64,000 bases of DNA from SCTD01 sp963784675. Lineage in GTDB: Bacteria > Actinomycetota > Actinomycetes > Mycobacteriales > SCTD01. The stretch lies in NCBI GenBank assembly GCA_963784675.1, contig CAWASE010000006.1:1-64000 (forward strand), read 5' to 3'. The notes under the pieces are model-generated. The model ran no database searches. It was given only the letters and a program-made list of their open reading frames with translations, and was not told the origin of the DNA. The position numbers were made by a program, and so were the translations under genes. Below, one piece after another: positions 32,953 to 44,029 of the stretch. Position 1 is the stretch's first letter. Every line of letters starts with the position of its first letter.

Positions 32953-33606
32953 ATGTCCACACTCTCGCTGCGCAGCAAGCTGCTCGTCACCGTCCTGGCG
33001 GTGGGATCCTCCGCGGCAGTCGCCGGCCTCGGCACCTTCGGCGCGTTCTCCGACACCACGACGGCCAGCACGCCGGTCGACACGGGCATCGTCAACCTGG
33101 ACCTGGGAGCGGTCGGGGCCGCCAACCGGCTCACGGTCGCGGCCGTCGACATCGTGCCCGGCGACACCATCCAGCGCGCCTTCACCCTCACCAACGGTGA
33201 CGGCACCGGGCCGGTCGGGAAGGGCAGCACGTCGCCGTTGGGCAGCGTGACGCTGACGACGACCGCGAGCACGACCTCGGTGCTCGACACCGACACCACC
33301 GACGGCCTCCAGCTCAAGATCGAGAAGTGCACGGCGCCGTGGCTGGAGACTCCGGTCGTCGGCGGTACCGGCTACACGTACACGTGCGCCGACGTGGGAG
33401 GACCCGTTCCGGTGGTGGCGTCCCGGCCCGTCATCGGCAGCATCGTGCCCGTCACCTCGCTCTCGGTGCTGACGGCCGCTCCGGCGACGGACAACCTGAG
33501 GGCCACGCTGACGTTCCCGGCCACCGCAGGCAACCCGTTCCAGGACAAGGCGAGCACCATCGTCTTCACCTTCACCGGCAACCAGCGGACCGCCACCGGC
33601 CGCTGA
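32953..33606 (+). CDS. TasA/camelysin-like SipW-dependent secreted protein
   Basis: 217 residues. The signal region LLVTVLAVGSSAAVAGLGTF continues GAFSDTTTAS, the typical SipW-processed signal seen in TasA and camelysin families (hydrophobic core, then x-A-F-S-D-T). A beta-rich domain follows, with ITLTN-type strands (IQRAFTLTNGDGTG, ATLTFPATAGNPF). ATG 32953 follows GGAG. A SipW-type signal peptidase gene lies 68 bp downstream, strongly supporting the processing route. TasA proteins form extracellular fibres in Bacillus biofilms; fibre formation here is an inference. Confidence 0.82.
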   Translation: MSTLSLRSKLLVTVLAVGSSAAVAGLGTFGAFSDTTTASTPVDTGIVNLDLGAVGAANRLTVAAVDIVPGDTIQRAFTLTNGDGTGPVGKGSTSPLGSVTLTTTASTTSVLDTDTTDGLQLKIEKCTAPWLETPVVGGTGYTYTCADVGGPVPVVASRPVIGSIVPVTSLSVLTAAPATDNLRATLTFPATAGNPFQDKASTIVFTFTGNQRTATGR

Positions 33607-33674
33607 CCCGGCGGCGCGGCGCCCAGCGGGACGGACCCGCACCCGGAGCATGGACAGGCACGGACGGAGGCAGC

Positions 33675-34601
33675 ATGGACGACGCAGACGCGTCCGTGCT
33701 GCCTCCGTCGGCGTTGCCGGCGTCCGGTGTGCTCCTACCCGCGGCGCGGACATCCGCGGAGTCGCTGTCCGCGGTGCCGACGTCCGCGGTGCCTGCCTCC
33801 GCGCTGCCTGCCTCCGCGGTGCTTACGTCTGGCGTGCAGTCTCCCGCTCTGCCGTCTCCCGTCGTCCCGCAGGCCCGGTGCCGGCGCACCGCTGCTGCTC
33901 GGTCGGTGCGGGTCTGCGCCGTGCCGTCGCCGCGGTCTGCGCAGCCGCAGCCCTTCCGGCCGCGCTCGCGTCCGGTCCCGGACGCGCCCGGCCAGGCCCG
34001 CCCTGGGCGCCCGGTGCCCTCCGGCCCGGCGCCGACGACGGCAGCAGGGCCCCGCTCCTCCTTACGGCGCAGGGTGCGTGGGCTCGCCTCGCTGGCGTTG
34101 ACCCTGGCCGCCGCGCTCGGGGTGCTCGCGGTCCTGCTGCTCGCTCTCGGCCCGCACACGGGCCAGTACCGGACGCTCACCATGCTGACCGGCAGCATGA
34201 CTCCGCAGTTCCCGGCCGGCTCGGTGGTCGTGGTCACCCCGGAACGCGCGGAAGACGTCGAGGTGGGCCAGGTGATGACCTTCCACGCGCCGACCCCGGA
34301 TCGCCACGTCGTGACCCACCGGGTCATCGCGGTCGACCGCACGGGGGCGCAGACGGTCGTCCGGACCCAGGGCGATGCCAACCCGAGCCCGGATCCTTGG
34401 GACGCGGTGCTGCAGGACGGCATCATCTGGCGCGCCCGTGGGGCGGTCCCGTACCTGGGCTTCGCGCTGCAGGAGCTGCGCGGCCCCGCAGTGCAGACCT
34501 TCCTGACGCGGGTCCTGCCGCTGGGGCTGCTGGGATGGTTGCTGGTCGGCGTGTGGCGTCCCGCGTCTGAGGCCGGCCAGGCCGCCCGTGCTGACGCGTG
34601 A
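33675..34601 (+). CDS. sipW: SipW/ER-type signal peptidase I
   Basis: 308 residues. Residues 1-130 are disordered and Pro/Ala/Arg-rich, with imperfect repeats (SAVPTSAVPASALPASAV). Then comes a TM segment (LASLALTLAAALGVLAVLLLAL). In the catalytic domain LTMLTGSMTPQFPAGSVVVV carries the nucleophilic Ser, and VVTHRVIAV the His that replaces Lys in ER/SipW-type enzymes. A C-terminal TM follows (VLPLGLLGWLLVGVW). The ATG has GGAGG at good spacing. It probably matures the two secreted proteins encoded on either side. The long N-terminal extension is unusual; GTG 34074 is a less likely start. Confidence 0.86.
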   Translation: MDDADASVLPPSALPASGVLLPAARTSAESLSAVPTSAVPASALPASAVLTSGVQSPALPSPVVPQARCRRTAAARSVRVCAVPSPRSAQPQPFRPRSRPVPDAPGQARPGRPVPSGPAPTTAAGPRSSLRRRVRGLASLALTLAAALGVLAVLLLALGPHTGQYRTLTMLTGSMTPQFPAGSVVVVTPERAEDVEVGQVMTFHAPTPDRHVVTHRVIAVDRTGAQTVVRTQGDANPSPDPWDAVLQDGIIWRARGAVPYLGFALQELRGPAVQTFLTRVLPLGLLGWLLVGVWRPASEAGQAARADA

Positions 34602-35046
34602 TGCGCGGGCGCCCGTCTGGGCGCCCGTCGTGACGGCCGTCGCGGGGCTCGTCGCCGTCGTCGCGGTCGTGGTGCCGGCGACCCCCGCGTGGGCCGCGTT
34701 CCAGGACGTGAGCGTGGGCGGGCCGCTGTCGGTAGGAGCCGCCACGCTCGCGCCGCCGACCGCACCCACGGCCACGCCGAGCTGCGTCCTGCTGGCGCAG
34801 CGGATGACGGTGTCCTGGACGCAGACGGCCTCTGCATACGCCACCGGCTACCGCATCGACAGGCGCACCGGCGCGGGCGCCTTCACCCAGGTCGGCACGG
34901 TCACCGGGCGGGGGACGACCTCGTTCGTGGACACGACCGTTGCCGCCAGCACGACCTACACGTATCAGATCGCGACCGTGTTCAGGAACTGGACGGCGAC
35001 CTCGTCCGCGGTGACCGCGACGACCTTGAACGGGCTCTGTCTCTAG
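34588..35046 (+). CDS. secreted fibronectin type III-like protein
   Basis: 152 residues. A signal peptide (VVTAVAGLVAVVAVVVPATPAWA) is followed by AAFQDVSVGGPLSVGAATLAPPTAP and one FnIII-like domain (MTVSWTQTASAYATGYRIDR, TSFVDTTVAASTTYTYQIA). The GTG overlaps the SipW stop region, so the genes are coupled. The short region after the signal peptide followed by a FnIII module is common among proteins encoded beside SipW. It is a likely second surface component of the cassette. Confidence 0.75.
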   Translation: MLTRDARAPVWAPVVTAVAGLVAVVAVVVPATPAWAAFQDVSVGGPLSVGAATLAPPTAPTATPSCVLLAQRMTVSWTQTASAYATGYRIDRRTGAGAFTQVGTVTGRGTTSFVDTTVAASTTYTYQIATVFRNWTATSSAVTATTLNGLCL

Positions 35047-35060
35047 CCGGCCGCTCGACA

Positions 35061-36878
35061 TCAGAACGGCGGTTCGGCGTTCAGGGGTGGAAGGTCGTCG
35101 CCTGGCTGCAGGGGTGGCAGGGTGAGGATCCGGTCGAGCTCGACGAGCTCGTCCGGATCGGGTAGGCGGATGCCAGCCTCCGGCCCGCTGCCGCCGTGCC
35201 CCGGGTCGATGCCGGGAGGCGGGGTGTCGTGGTGCGGGACGTGCACGATCTGGCCGGCGGGGCTGGTCCAGTAGGTGGCGGTCTCGGTGCGGAGCGGCGT
35301 CCAGCCGTAGTGCTTGAGCTGGTGGGTCCGCCGGCCGCGGGCAGCAAGGTTCCACGCGGCGGTAGGGCCTTTCGGCCAGGCGGTGTCGTGGTCGAGGTCG
35401 CTGCTGGTGGCGGGAGTGCGGTTTCCGGTGGGGCCGTCGTCCCAGCCGTCCCGTTCATGGGCGAAACGCGTGAGGCTGGTGCTCGGGTCGTGCCGGGATT
35501 CGGCGCGTACCGGGACGTCGGACAGCTGCAGGTCGTGAAGGCACATGCGGACGCCGGCGACGGCGAGGAAGCGGGGTCCCGGTGGCGGGCGGTGGACGTC
35601 GGGGTGCAGGTCCAGCAGTCGTCCTGTGGTGCTGTGGACGAGCGCGCGGTGGAGCTCGGCGTCGAGCAGCAGCTGTCGGCTCGCCGGAGCGCTGAGCCAC
35701 CCGTAGCCGCTGAGGTAGCCGGGTTCGTTGCTGAGTCCGAGGAGCGTCTCGACGGGCACGTTGATCTGGGCCTGGACGGGTCGGCTCAGGCGGCAGTCGT
35801 CGGAGGAGGCTTCGACCCCGCTGGCGCGTAGTCCGGCTGCCGCGGCGCCCTGCGCTGCGGCAAGCTCGGCGGCGGTGAGCTCGGCGGCGGTGGGCTCTGG
35901 GGCGGTGGGCTCTGGGGCGGTGGGCTCTGGGGCGGTGGGTTCTGGGGCGGTGGGTTCTGGGGCGGTGGGCTCTGCGGTGGTGAGCGCGGTGGCGGTGGGC
36001 TCGTCGGGCTGCGGAGTGGGTGAGCCGGCGTGGCGGGGTTGCGGCACCCGGGGTGCGTAGGGCGAGCGGGCAGGTGCGGCCGGCGCTGCTGCAGACGGGA
36101 CCGCGGCAGGCGTCGCCGTGGGTGCGGGTGGGTGGGTGGCACAGGGGAAGCCGCCGACGGCGAGGTCGAAGCGCAGGCTGTCTAGGGTGCGGCCGTCGCC
36201 GGCGGCGCGCAGCGCGCGGGCGCGCCGGTCGAGCGTGGCGTACCAGCGCTGGAGCGGGACGGCGGGTCCGGTGAGCCGACCATGGCCTGTCCGTCGCTAC
36301 CGGGCAGCAGCTGGACCTGTCGTAGCGCAGCGGCGCGGGCAGCGCGCAGCGCGGCGGCTTCGGGGTCGTGCTTCAGGACGGCGCGGCGGGTCGGCCTCGA
36401 CGATGCGCCATACCGGGAGGTCTACGGCCCGACCGGCGACGTCGGCATCGACCTTGGCGGCGAGCTCGTCGTCGTAGGGGTGGGTCTCGGCCAGGATCGC
36501 CCGAGCCCGGGCGACCGACAGCTCACCCGCCTGCAGGAGCGCTCGGGTGGTGACCATGACCGTCAGCAGGCGTTGCGCGTCCATGATCTCCCGGGTGGCG
36601 GCACGGTCGGTGCATCGCCGGGCGACGGCGACCTCCCGCTGGAAGGAGACCCACGGGGTGGCGCCGCTGTCGTCGCCAGGCACCCGCGGGACGGCCAGCG
36701 CCAGCCGAGCCAGGACGGTCATGTCCGCCATGAACTGCTGGGACGCGAGGGCGGGAGAGGCTGCCAGCAGCGCAAGGTCTGCCTGCCACGTCGGCTGCTC
36801 CCACGGGCAACGAGCCTCCAGCTCGCGGAAACGACGCAACGACTCCTCGCGTCGGCGCTCGCTGCGGTCGTTATCCAT
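35061..36878 (-). pseudogene. DUF222-HNH endonuclease-family gene, frameshifted
   Basis: The N-terminal DUF222 part (from ATG 36878) is readable through SVARARAILAETHPYDDELA to VDLPVWRIVEADPP. It shifts frame near 36385 into VLKHDPEAAALRAARAAALR, and shifts again near 36290 into LTGPAVPLQRWYATLDRRA, then runs open to 35061. The C-terminal HNH-like part has SSDLDHDTAWPKGPTAAWNL and RRTHQLKHYGW, with the usual zinc Cys residues not seen. A Pro-Glu-Pro-Thr-Ala repeat links the halves. This is the 13E12-type family, which in mycobacteria has SOS-box promoters, as here. The two shifts look like single-base changes in short G/C runs, so error or decay are both possible. Confidence 0.75.
35888..35977. 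repeat. 15-bp minisatellite, six copies
   Basis: Unit CGGTGGGCTCTGGGG (plus strand), six head-to-tail copies with one or two changes. On the minus strand it encodes Thr-Ala-Pro-Glu-Pro repeats in the linker of the DUF222-HNH gene. Copy number may vary between strains without shifting the frame. Confidence 0.9.
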
Positions 36879-36884
36879 GGGGTC

Positions 36885-36912
36885 AGTTTATCGAACATAT
36901 GTTCGAAGTCAA
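36885..36912 (-). promoter_or_regulatory. LexA-controlled leaderless promoter (SOS box)
   Basis: Read on the minus strand: -35 TTGACT (36912-36907), then TCGAACATATGTTCGA (36906-36891), then -10 TAAACT (36890-36885), and the DUF222 ATG 6 nt later. The 16-bp palindrome is a perfect LexA site (CGAAC-N4-GTTCG core) that exactly fills the -35/-10 spacer. The short distance to ATG implies a leaderless mRNA. Confidence 0.88.
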
Positions 36913-37329
36913 CCACGAAGAAGCCTGTGGATCGGTCCGCCCCAGGTCGGACCCCTACGGGCATTCGGGCGCGGACACGACGAACGCCCCATGTGTCGCG
37001 AGGTGGTGAACCGCACCTCCGGCGGCCGTGACGACCCCACCCCCGGGACGGGGTGGATTCGGACTGGAGATGCCGGCCGTACAGCGCCACGGACAACGAG
37101 GCTTTCGAGAGTGGGTTGTCGATCCCCAACCAGCCGTCACGTCACGCGCTGGCGCGGGGTCTCTGGCGACCCTGTCCGCGCGTCCCCGTGCCGCCGCGAC
37201 GCCACTACCGTCACCCGCCGCACCGCCGCACCGCCGCACCGCCGCACCGCCGCACCGCCGCACCGCCGCCAAGGCTCGGCGAGGCCAGCCTGCGCACCGC
37301 CGGCCCGTCGCGCAGCCCAAGAGCCTGCC
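36913..37329. other. 417-bp gene-free stretch with 8-bp tandem repeat
   Basis: I see no credible gene here. It lies after the tadC stop and before the SOS promoter of the DUF222 gene. At 37221-37268 the octamer CACCGCCG is repeated six times without change. Because 8 is not a multiple of 3, the repeat would scramble any reading frame, which supports a non-coding role. No terminator hairpin is obvious for the tad operon. Confidence 0.7.
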
Positions 37330-38226
37330 CTAGAAGAGCGCCTTGGCGATGTTGATGGCACCCGGCCCGACGGTGACGACGAAGATCGCCGGAAAGATGC
37401 CCAGCACCACGGGAATGAGGATCTTGACCGGGGTCTTGGCGGCCTGCTCCTTGGCGCGCTGCTGACGCTTGAGGCGCACCTGCTGGGCCTGCGTCTTCAG
37501 CACGTCACCCAGCGCGATGCCCATCTGGTCGCTCTGCACCAGGGCGACGACGAACGACGACAGCTCGGGCACGTCGGTGCGGTCGCGCAGCGCCGCCAGG
37601 GCCTCGCGGCGGGGGACGCCGAGCTCGACCTCGCTGAGCAGGCGGGTGAGCTCACCGGTGAGCGGGCCGGTGCTGTTGTCGACGACGACCTCCAGCGCCT
37701 GCTCGAAGCCCAGGCCGGCCTCGACGGTCAGCGCCAGCAGGTCCAGTGCCTCGGGCAGCGCCCGGGCGATGTCGCTCTGCCGGGCGTTGGCGCGGCTGCT
37801 GAGCAGCACGTCCGGGACGAACGACGCACCGAAGGCGAGCAGCGCCGCCCAGATCGGCGTGGGGATCGCGACCGGAGAACCCAGCAGCCCGAACAGCAGG
37901 CCCCCGACGGCAGCCACGGCCTTGTAGGTGAAGATGCGCTCGACCGTGGTCCGGCCTTCCTGGCCGGCGTAGACGATCCGCTGCCGGGTGAGCACGATGC
38001 GCCGGGTCGGCGACAGCCGGCGGAACAGCCGCGAGGCGGCGTTCAGCACCGGCTCCAGCGCGCGGTAGAGCGCACCGGTGGCCGGGGCGTCGTCGTCGGG
38101 CAGCGCCGCCCCGAGCGCGAGGTCGACGTTGTCCGGACGCGAGCCGACGGTGATCCGCTGGTAGCTCAGGCCGTAGGCGACGATGCCGAGCCCGGCGGCC
38201 ACCAGCAGACAGGACAGCAGCAGCAC
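37330..38226 (-). CDS. tadC: Tad secretion system protein TadC
   Basis: 298-residue type II secretion F-domain membrane protein. An N-terminal TM, a cytoplasmic stretch (RQSDIARALPEALDLLALTVEAGLGFEQAL is the F-domain core) and paired C-terminal TM segments (PVKILIPVVLGIFPAIFVVTV) match TadC. With TadB it forms the inner-membrane platform of the Tad/Flp pilus machine. It starts 1 bp after the tadB stop and is the last gene of the tad operon. Confidence 0.92.
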   Translation of the reverse strand: MLLLSCLLVAAGLGIVAYGLSYQRITVGSRPDNVDLALGAALPDDDAPATGALYRALEPVLNAASRLFRRLSPTRRIVLTRQRIVYAGQEGRTTVERIFTYKAVAAVGGLLFGLLGSPVAIPTPIWAALLAFGASFVPDVLLSSRANARQSDIARALPEALDLLALTVEAGLGFEQALEVVVDNSTGPLTGELTRLLSEVELGVPRREALAALRDRTDVPELSSFVVALVQSDQMGIALGDVLKTQAQQVRLKRQQRAKEQAAKTPVKILIPVVLGIFPAIFVVTVGPGAINIAKALF

Positions 38227-38227
38227 G

Positions 38228-39184
38228 TCAGACCTCGATCCGGATGATCTTGGCCATGATGATGAACGCGATGCCCATGAGGACGAGCGCTCCGAACGTC
38301 AGGATCAGGCCGGGAAGGGTGGTGAACAGCGGGTTGAGGTAGCCGGGGCTGATCACGGCGATGAGTCCGGCGAGCGCGATGGGCAGGCCGCCGAGGATGT
38401 ACGCCGACAACCGTCCCTCGGCGGTGAGCGCCGACAGCTCGCGCTTGAGCTCGAAGCGGCTGCGCATGAACTCGGCGACGATGTGCAGCACCTCCGCCAG
38501 CCGCCCGCCGGTGGTCTGCTGGACGGTGATCGCCTGGACGGTGTAGGTGAGGTCGCGCGAGTCCAGCCGCTCGGACATCTCCTCCAGCCCCTCCACGAGC
38601 GTCGCGCCCAGCCGGGTGGCGGTCAGCACGCGGGCGAACTCCGACGCCGCCGGGTCGGCTGCCTCGGCCACGACCAGCTCGAGCGCCTGCGACAGGCCGT
38701 TGCCGGACTCCAGGCTGGCCGCCAGCAGGTCCAGCACGTCGGGCAGCTGGTCGTCGAAACGGCGGCGCCGGACGGAGACGCTGCGGGCGACCAGCACGTA
38801 CGGCAGCAGCAGGCCGAGCAGCACGAGCACGAACGCCAGCACGACGGTGCCGGACAGCAGCCCGACGAGGAAGCCCAGGGCGGCGACCGCCACGCTCACC
38901 GCGACGAACTCGCCGGGGGAGATCGTCCAGTCGCTGCGCAGGAGCGTGGCGCGCACCTTGGCCAGCAGCCCGGAGCCGCCCAGCGCACGCTCGGCGAGCC
39001 GTCCGGTCGAGGCGAACGCAGCCCGCAGGTCGTCGTCCTCGTTGACCGCGGGGCTGTCGCTGTCGGGCGAGTACTCCTGCAGCAGCGAGGACAGGTCGCG
39101 GACCCTCCGGTTGCTGCGCTGGTTGACGGCCACGATGGCCGCGAACAGCCCGACGGCGACCATCAGCGAGGCGAGGAACGTCAT
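38228..39184 (-). CDS. tadB: Tad secretion system protein TadB
   Basis: 318 residues. TM near the N-terminus (LASLMVAVGLFAAIVAV), two central TM segments, then the F-domain (QLPDVLDLLAASLESGNGLSQALE) and two TM segments at the end. The typical TadB block TYTVQAITVQQTTGGRLAEVL is present. It is the platform partner of TadC and lies between tadA and tadC. Confidence 0.93.
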   Translation of the reverse strand: MTFLASLMVAVGLFAAIVAVNQRSNRRVRDLSSLLQEYSPDSDSPAVNEDDDLRAAFASTGRLAERALGGSGLLAKVRATLLRSDWTISPGEFVAVSVAVAALGFLVGLLSGTVVLAFVLVLLGLLLPYVLVARSVSVRRRRFDDQLPDVLDLLAASLESGNGLSQALELVVAEAADPAASEFARVLTATRLGATLVEGLEEMSERLDSRDLTYTVQAITVQQTTGGRLAEVLHIVAEFMRSRFELKRELSALTAEGRLSAYILGGLPIALAGLIAVISPGYLNPLFTTLPGLILTFGALVLMGIAFIIMAKIIRIEV

Positions 39185-39212
39185 CGGGGCCTCCGGAGCG
39201 ACGGACGGGCGG

Positions 39213-40798
<1,586 letters not shown>

Positions 40799-40802
<4 letters not shown>

Positions 40803-42328
40803 GGGTTTCCTCCGGGGACGGATCGGCGCGAACGGAACAGGTTCCGCCAGCCCTTGGCGGTCGTGCTGGACGGATCGGCGTCAGCGCCGGCGTCCTCGCC
40901 CACCGACGCCGGGCCGGTGGCAGGACGCAGCTCGGGCGGCAGGATGGTGTGCATGCTGGAGATCAGCGCCCGCGAGAGCGGGCTCTTGGGCTCCGAGCGC
41001 AGCACGACGGTGCCGGTGTTGATCGACCGCGACGCCGACTTGGCCGCGGGAAGCGTGGCCACGAAGCGGCCGCCGAAGGCTTCCTGCGCCTGCGAGACGT
41101 CGATGCCGATGTCGGACTCGACCTTGTTCAGGATCAGCTTGACGCGGTCGCGGCCGACGTCGATGCGGCGCAGCACGTCCAGGAAGGACGTCAGGTTGCG
41201 CAGGCTCGGGACGTCCAGGGTGGACAGGACGGTGACGACGTCGCTGCGGTCCAGGACCGACAGCACGGTCTCGGTGAGCGCGGGCGGGGTGTCGAGCAGC
41301 ACGACGTCGTAGCGCCCGGCGGCGACGGCGACGACGAGCTCGACGTCCTCGGCGGTGATGAGCTCGCCGACGGTGGGGTCGCGGGGCGCCAGCAGCACGT
41401 CGAAGCCCAGGACGCTGTGGTGCACGAGCTCGGCCAGGTGCTGGTCCAGGGCGTCGTCGGGAAGCGGCTCGCCGCGGCCGTCGTAGAGGCCGTCGTAGAT
41501 CGAGTACGGGTGCTTGATCTGCAGGGCGGCGCCGACCTCACCGAACTGCAGGTCGAGGTCGACGAGCACGACGCGGTGGCCCTGGTCGGCCAGGAAGCTG
41601 GCCAGGTTGGCGGCGTAGAAGGTCTTGCCCGAGCCGCCGCTGGCCGAGGCGACGGTGATGACGTACGCCGACTCGCCGTCGGAGTGGATCTGGTAGTTGC
41701 CGGCCGGGAGGTCCTCGGCGCCGCCGAACAGCACGCCGCCGGACGGGCCGGTGCCCGAACCCTGGTCTTGGGACATCAGGTCCGACAGGTACTCGACGGC
41801 GTCCGCCGGTTGCGCTCGCGCCGTGGCTGCACCGCCGGCCGCCTTGGCCCCCTTCGCCGGGGCCTTGCCAGTGCCCTTCGCCGACGCCTTCGCCACAGGT
41901 GCGGCGGCGACGGGCACGGGGACGGGCGCGGCGAGCGTCTGGTCGATGACCTCGCTCACCGCGGCGCCGAGCGCCTCGAGGGCGTCGGCGAGCGCGTCGA
42001 GATCGTCGACGGGGCCCTCGTACCAGTCGGAGATGCCGGCAGCGAGCAGGTCGTCGCGGCTGGGGAGCGTGGCGACGGTGTCGTCCAGGTGCGCGAGCGC
42101 GGCCGCACCGGGGTGCCGGTCCAGCCACATCGTGGCTCGCCGGAGCCCGACCGAGGTCAGCTCGCGGCCGCCGAGAACCAGGACGTCCGCGTCGGTGTCG
42201 TCGCCGTCCAGCCCGGGGCCGTGCGGGACCGCCACGGCCTCGGTGTCCTCGAACTGACCGTCCGCCACCGACTCGACCGCGTCGAGCAGCTGTCCGGTGC
42301 GGTCGCAGACCGCCAGGATCCAGGTCAC
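40799..42328 (-). CDS. cpaE: CpaE/TadZ-like ParA-family ATPase
   Basis: 509 residues. An N-terminal receiver-like domain (residues 1-130) is followed by an Ala/Lys-rich linker and a MinD/ParA domain. ASASGGSGKTFYAANLASFL is the deviant Walker A, VVLVDLDLQFGEV the A' and YDVVLLDTPPALTETVL the Walker B. TadZ/CpaE proteins localise the Tad machine at the membrane. It is coupled by GTGA overlaps to cpaB upstream and tadA downstream. Confidence 0.92.
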
Positions 42329-43079
42329 CTGTTGGAGCCCACCACGTCGTTGGGGGTGGCGCCCTGGGTCTTGTGCACCTCACCGTCGCCCTCGGCGGAG
42401 GACAGCGCCAGGTAGAGCTGGCCCAGCGTCGCACCGTTGACGAGCTTCTCGGCGTCACCCGGCAGCACGTCCAGCACCGCGACGACCTGCGTGTCCGGCT
42501 GCTGGCTGCCGTCGTTGTTGTCGCCGGAGTCCTTGTTGGTGCTGGCCTGCAGGGCGGCGATGCTGACGGTCATCACCTTGACGTTGCTCAGGAACAGCTT
42601 GGTCAGACCGACCTGCTCGTTGTCGCCGCCGGTGGTGCTGTAGGTGACGAAGACGTCGACCTTGCTGCCCGGGGTGATGTACCGCGCCACCCCGGGGGTC
42701 AGGTTCACACCGATGGCCAGCGCCACCTTGCCCTTGGAGGGCTTGACCGAGCCGGCGTTGTTGGGGTTGCCGAACTGGTCGGAGGTGAGCTGGCCGCCCT
42801 TGGGCAGCGGGCCGAGCAGCACCTGGCCCTTGACGTTGTCGAGCGAGTCGATCGCGCCGTCGGCGACGTAGGCCTGCGGGATGGCGGTCGCGGTGAGCTT
42901 GGCCATGAGCTCGTCCGGCGTGAGGCCGGGGTCAACGTCTCGTTGGCCACGAGCACCATGACGGTGGCCTTGCCGTCGGCGACGCGCTTGTCCACGTCGC
43001 GGCCGTAGACGAAGACCAGCAGGAAGCCCAGCACGGCCACCAGGACGCCGACCAGGATGGTGATGTTGAGCTTGCGCAC
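42325..43079 (-). CDS. cpaB: CpaB/RcpC-like pilus assembly protein (frameshifted)
   Basis: About 251 residues once a frameshift near 42925 is bridged. The N-terminus MRKLNITILVGVLVAVLGFL is the single TM, followed by an extracytoplasmic SAF-like domain (KGQVLLGPLPKGGQLTSDQF, ALAIGVNLTPGVARYITPG, VVAVLDVLPGDAEKLV). The break falls in CCCCGGCCTC, where one extra G would restore TPGLTPDELMAKL. This points to a homopolymer error rather than a dead gene. It starts 4 bp after the upstream TadE stop. Confidence 0.85.
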
Positions 43080-43083
43080 GTGC

Positions 43084-43564
43084 CTACTCCTGACAGCTGG
43101 TGGCTTGCGCCTTCAGCGTGGGGTTGGTCTGGCCGCCGAGGAGCAGGCCAGCGAAGGGTCCGACGTCGACTGTCGTCTGAAGCTGGATGATGACGCGAAA
43201 GCCCGAGGGGCAGGTGTCGCGAGCGGTCTTCACGTTGGGGGTGAAGCTGGTGAGCAGCGCGGTGCCGCGGCCGGTGTACGCGCGCTGCACCTCCAGCTCG
43301 GTGGCCTTGGTCGACGGCAGCGCCAGGGCGGGGACGGGCTCGCTCGGCGCCGCCGTTCGGGTCTTCGACGGTGCGGTTCGCGTCGGTGCGGCTGCTGCTG
43401 AAGCGGATCACGTCGCCCGCGGTGCGGCCGAGCTGCAGGTTCTCGTAGAACAGGTACGCCAGCGGAGCGACGAGCGCCAGCAGCGGGACGAACAGGCCGA
43501 GGACGATCGCCAGCTCGACGGCTGCCGCGCCGCCGTCGCCGGCGCGTGGCCAGGACAGCCTCAC
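43084..43564 (-). CDS. tadE: TadE-like pseudopilin, second copy (frameshifted)
   Basis: The N-terminus AAAVELAIVLGLFVPLLALV preceded by GDGG is the TadE signature with conserved Glu in the hydrophobic segment. The frame breaks near 43345 after RTVEDPN and continues as SEPVPALALPSTKATELEVQ into RAYTGRGTALLTSFTPNVK, ending SCQE. The length is about 160 residues. Its GTG overlaps the preceding TadE stop (GTGA), which argues that the gene was intact in the cell. TadE-like proteins are minor pseudopilins or surface components of Tad systems. Confidence 0.78.
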
Positions 43565-44029
43565 TCGAGCCTGCCGCGGGCGGTGCGCTCGACGGTGAAC
43601 AGCGCGGCCAGCTTCAGGCGCAGCGTCGTCTCCGGGATCAGCGTGGTCGCTGCGGTGATGGCGGGGATCTCGTAGACCACGCGGACGGTGACGGTCTCGC
43701 CCTGGCTGCGGCCGTTGGAGGACGCCGACCCGACGGTCGAGCAGCTGACCGGGTGCGCTGTTCTTCGGCATCGGCAGCAGGCCGCCGAACGTGTTGTCGA
43801 TGGTGGTGATGACCTGGGACTGGTCGGGGTAGCCGGCCGAGGTGCGGATCTCGGCCTTGCGCAGGCCGACGCGCGCCGCGTGCTCGGCGAGGGCGCTGTA
43901 GAACATCAGCAGCCCGAACACCAGCACGCCGCCGACCAGCAGCAGGAACACGGGCGCGACGATCGCGAACTCGACCGAGGTGGCGCCTTGCTCCCGGCGA
44001 GTCTGCGCGCGTGGGGGGCAGCTGCTCAC
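43561..44029 (-). CDS. tadE: TadE-like pseudopilin, first copy (frameshifted)
   Basis: Starts at GTG 44029, overlapping the tadG stop. EQGATSVEFAIVAPVFLLLV is the TadE signal/TM with its Glu. The frame breaks near 43757 in a CCC run (GCACCCGG); removing one C gives KNSAPVSCSTVGSASSNGR followed by TVTVRVVYEIPAITAATT. About 155 residues in all. It is encoded between tadG and the second tadE. Confidence 0.8.

Noticed and set aside
35888..35977. Possible CRISPR or regulatory repeat
   Set aside because: Contiguous 15-bp units in frame within a coding linker (Pro-Glu-Pro-Thr-Ala); a coding minisatellite.
35061..36878. Two separate genes instead of one DUF222-HNH gene
   Set aside because: The intervening 36048-36296 reads as continuous DUF222 sequence across two single-base shifts, and only the upstream end has a promoter and start.
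37221..37268. Possible CRISPR array
   Set aside because: The 8-bp units are contiguous without spacers, and no cas genes are present anywhere in the window.
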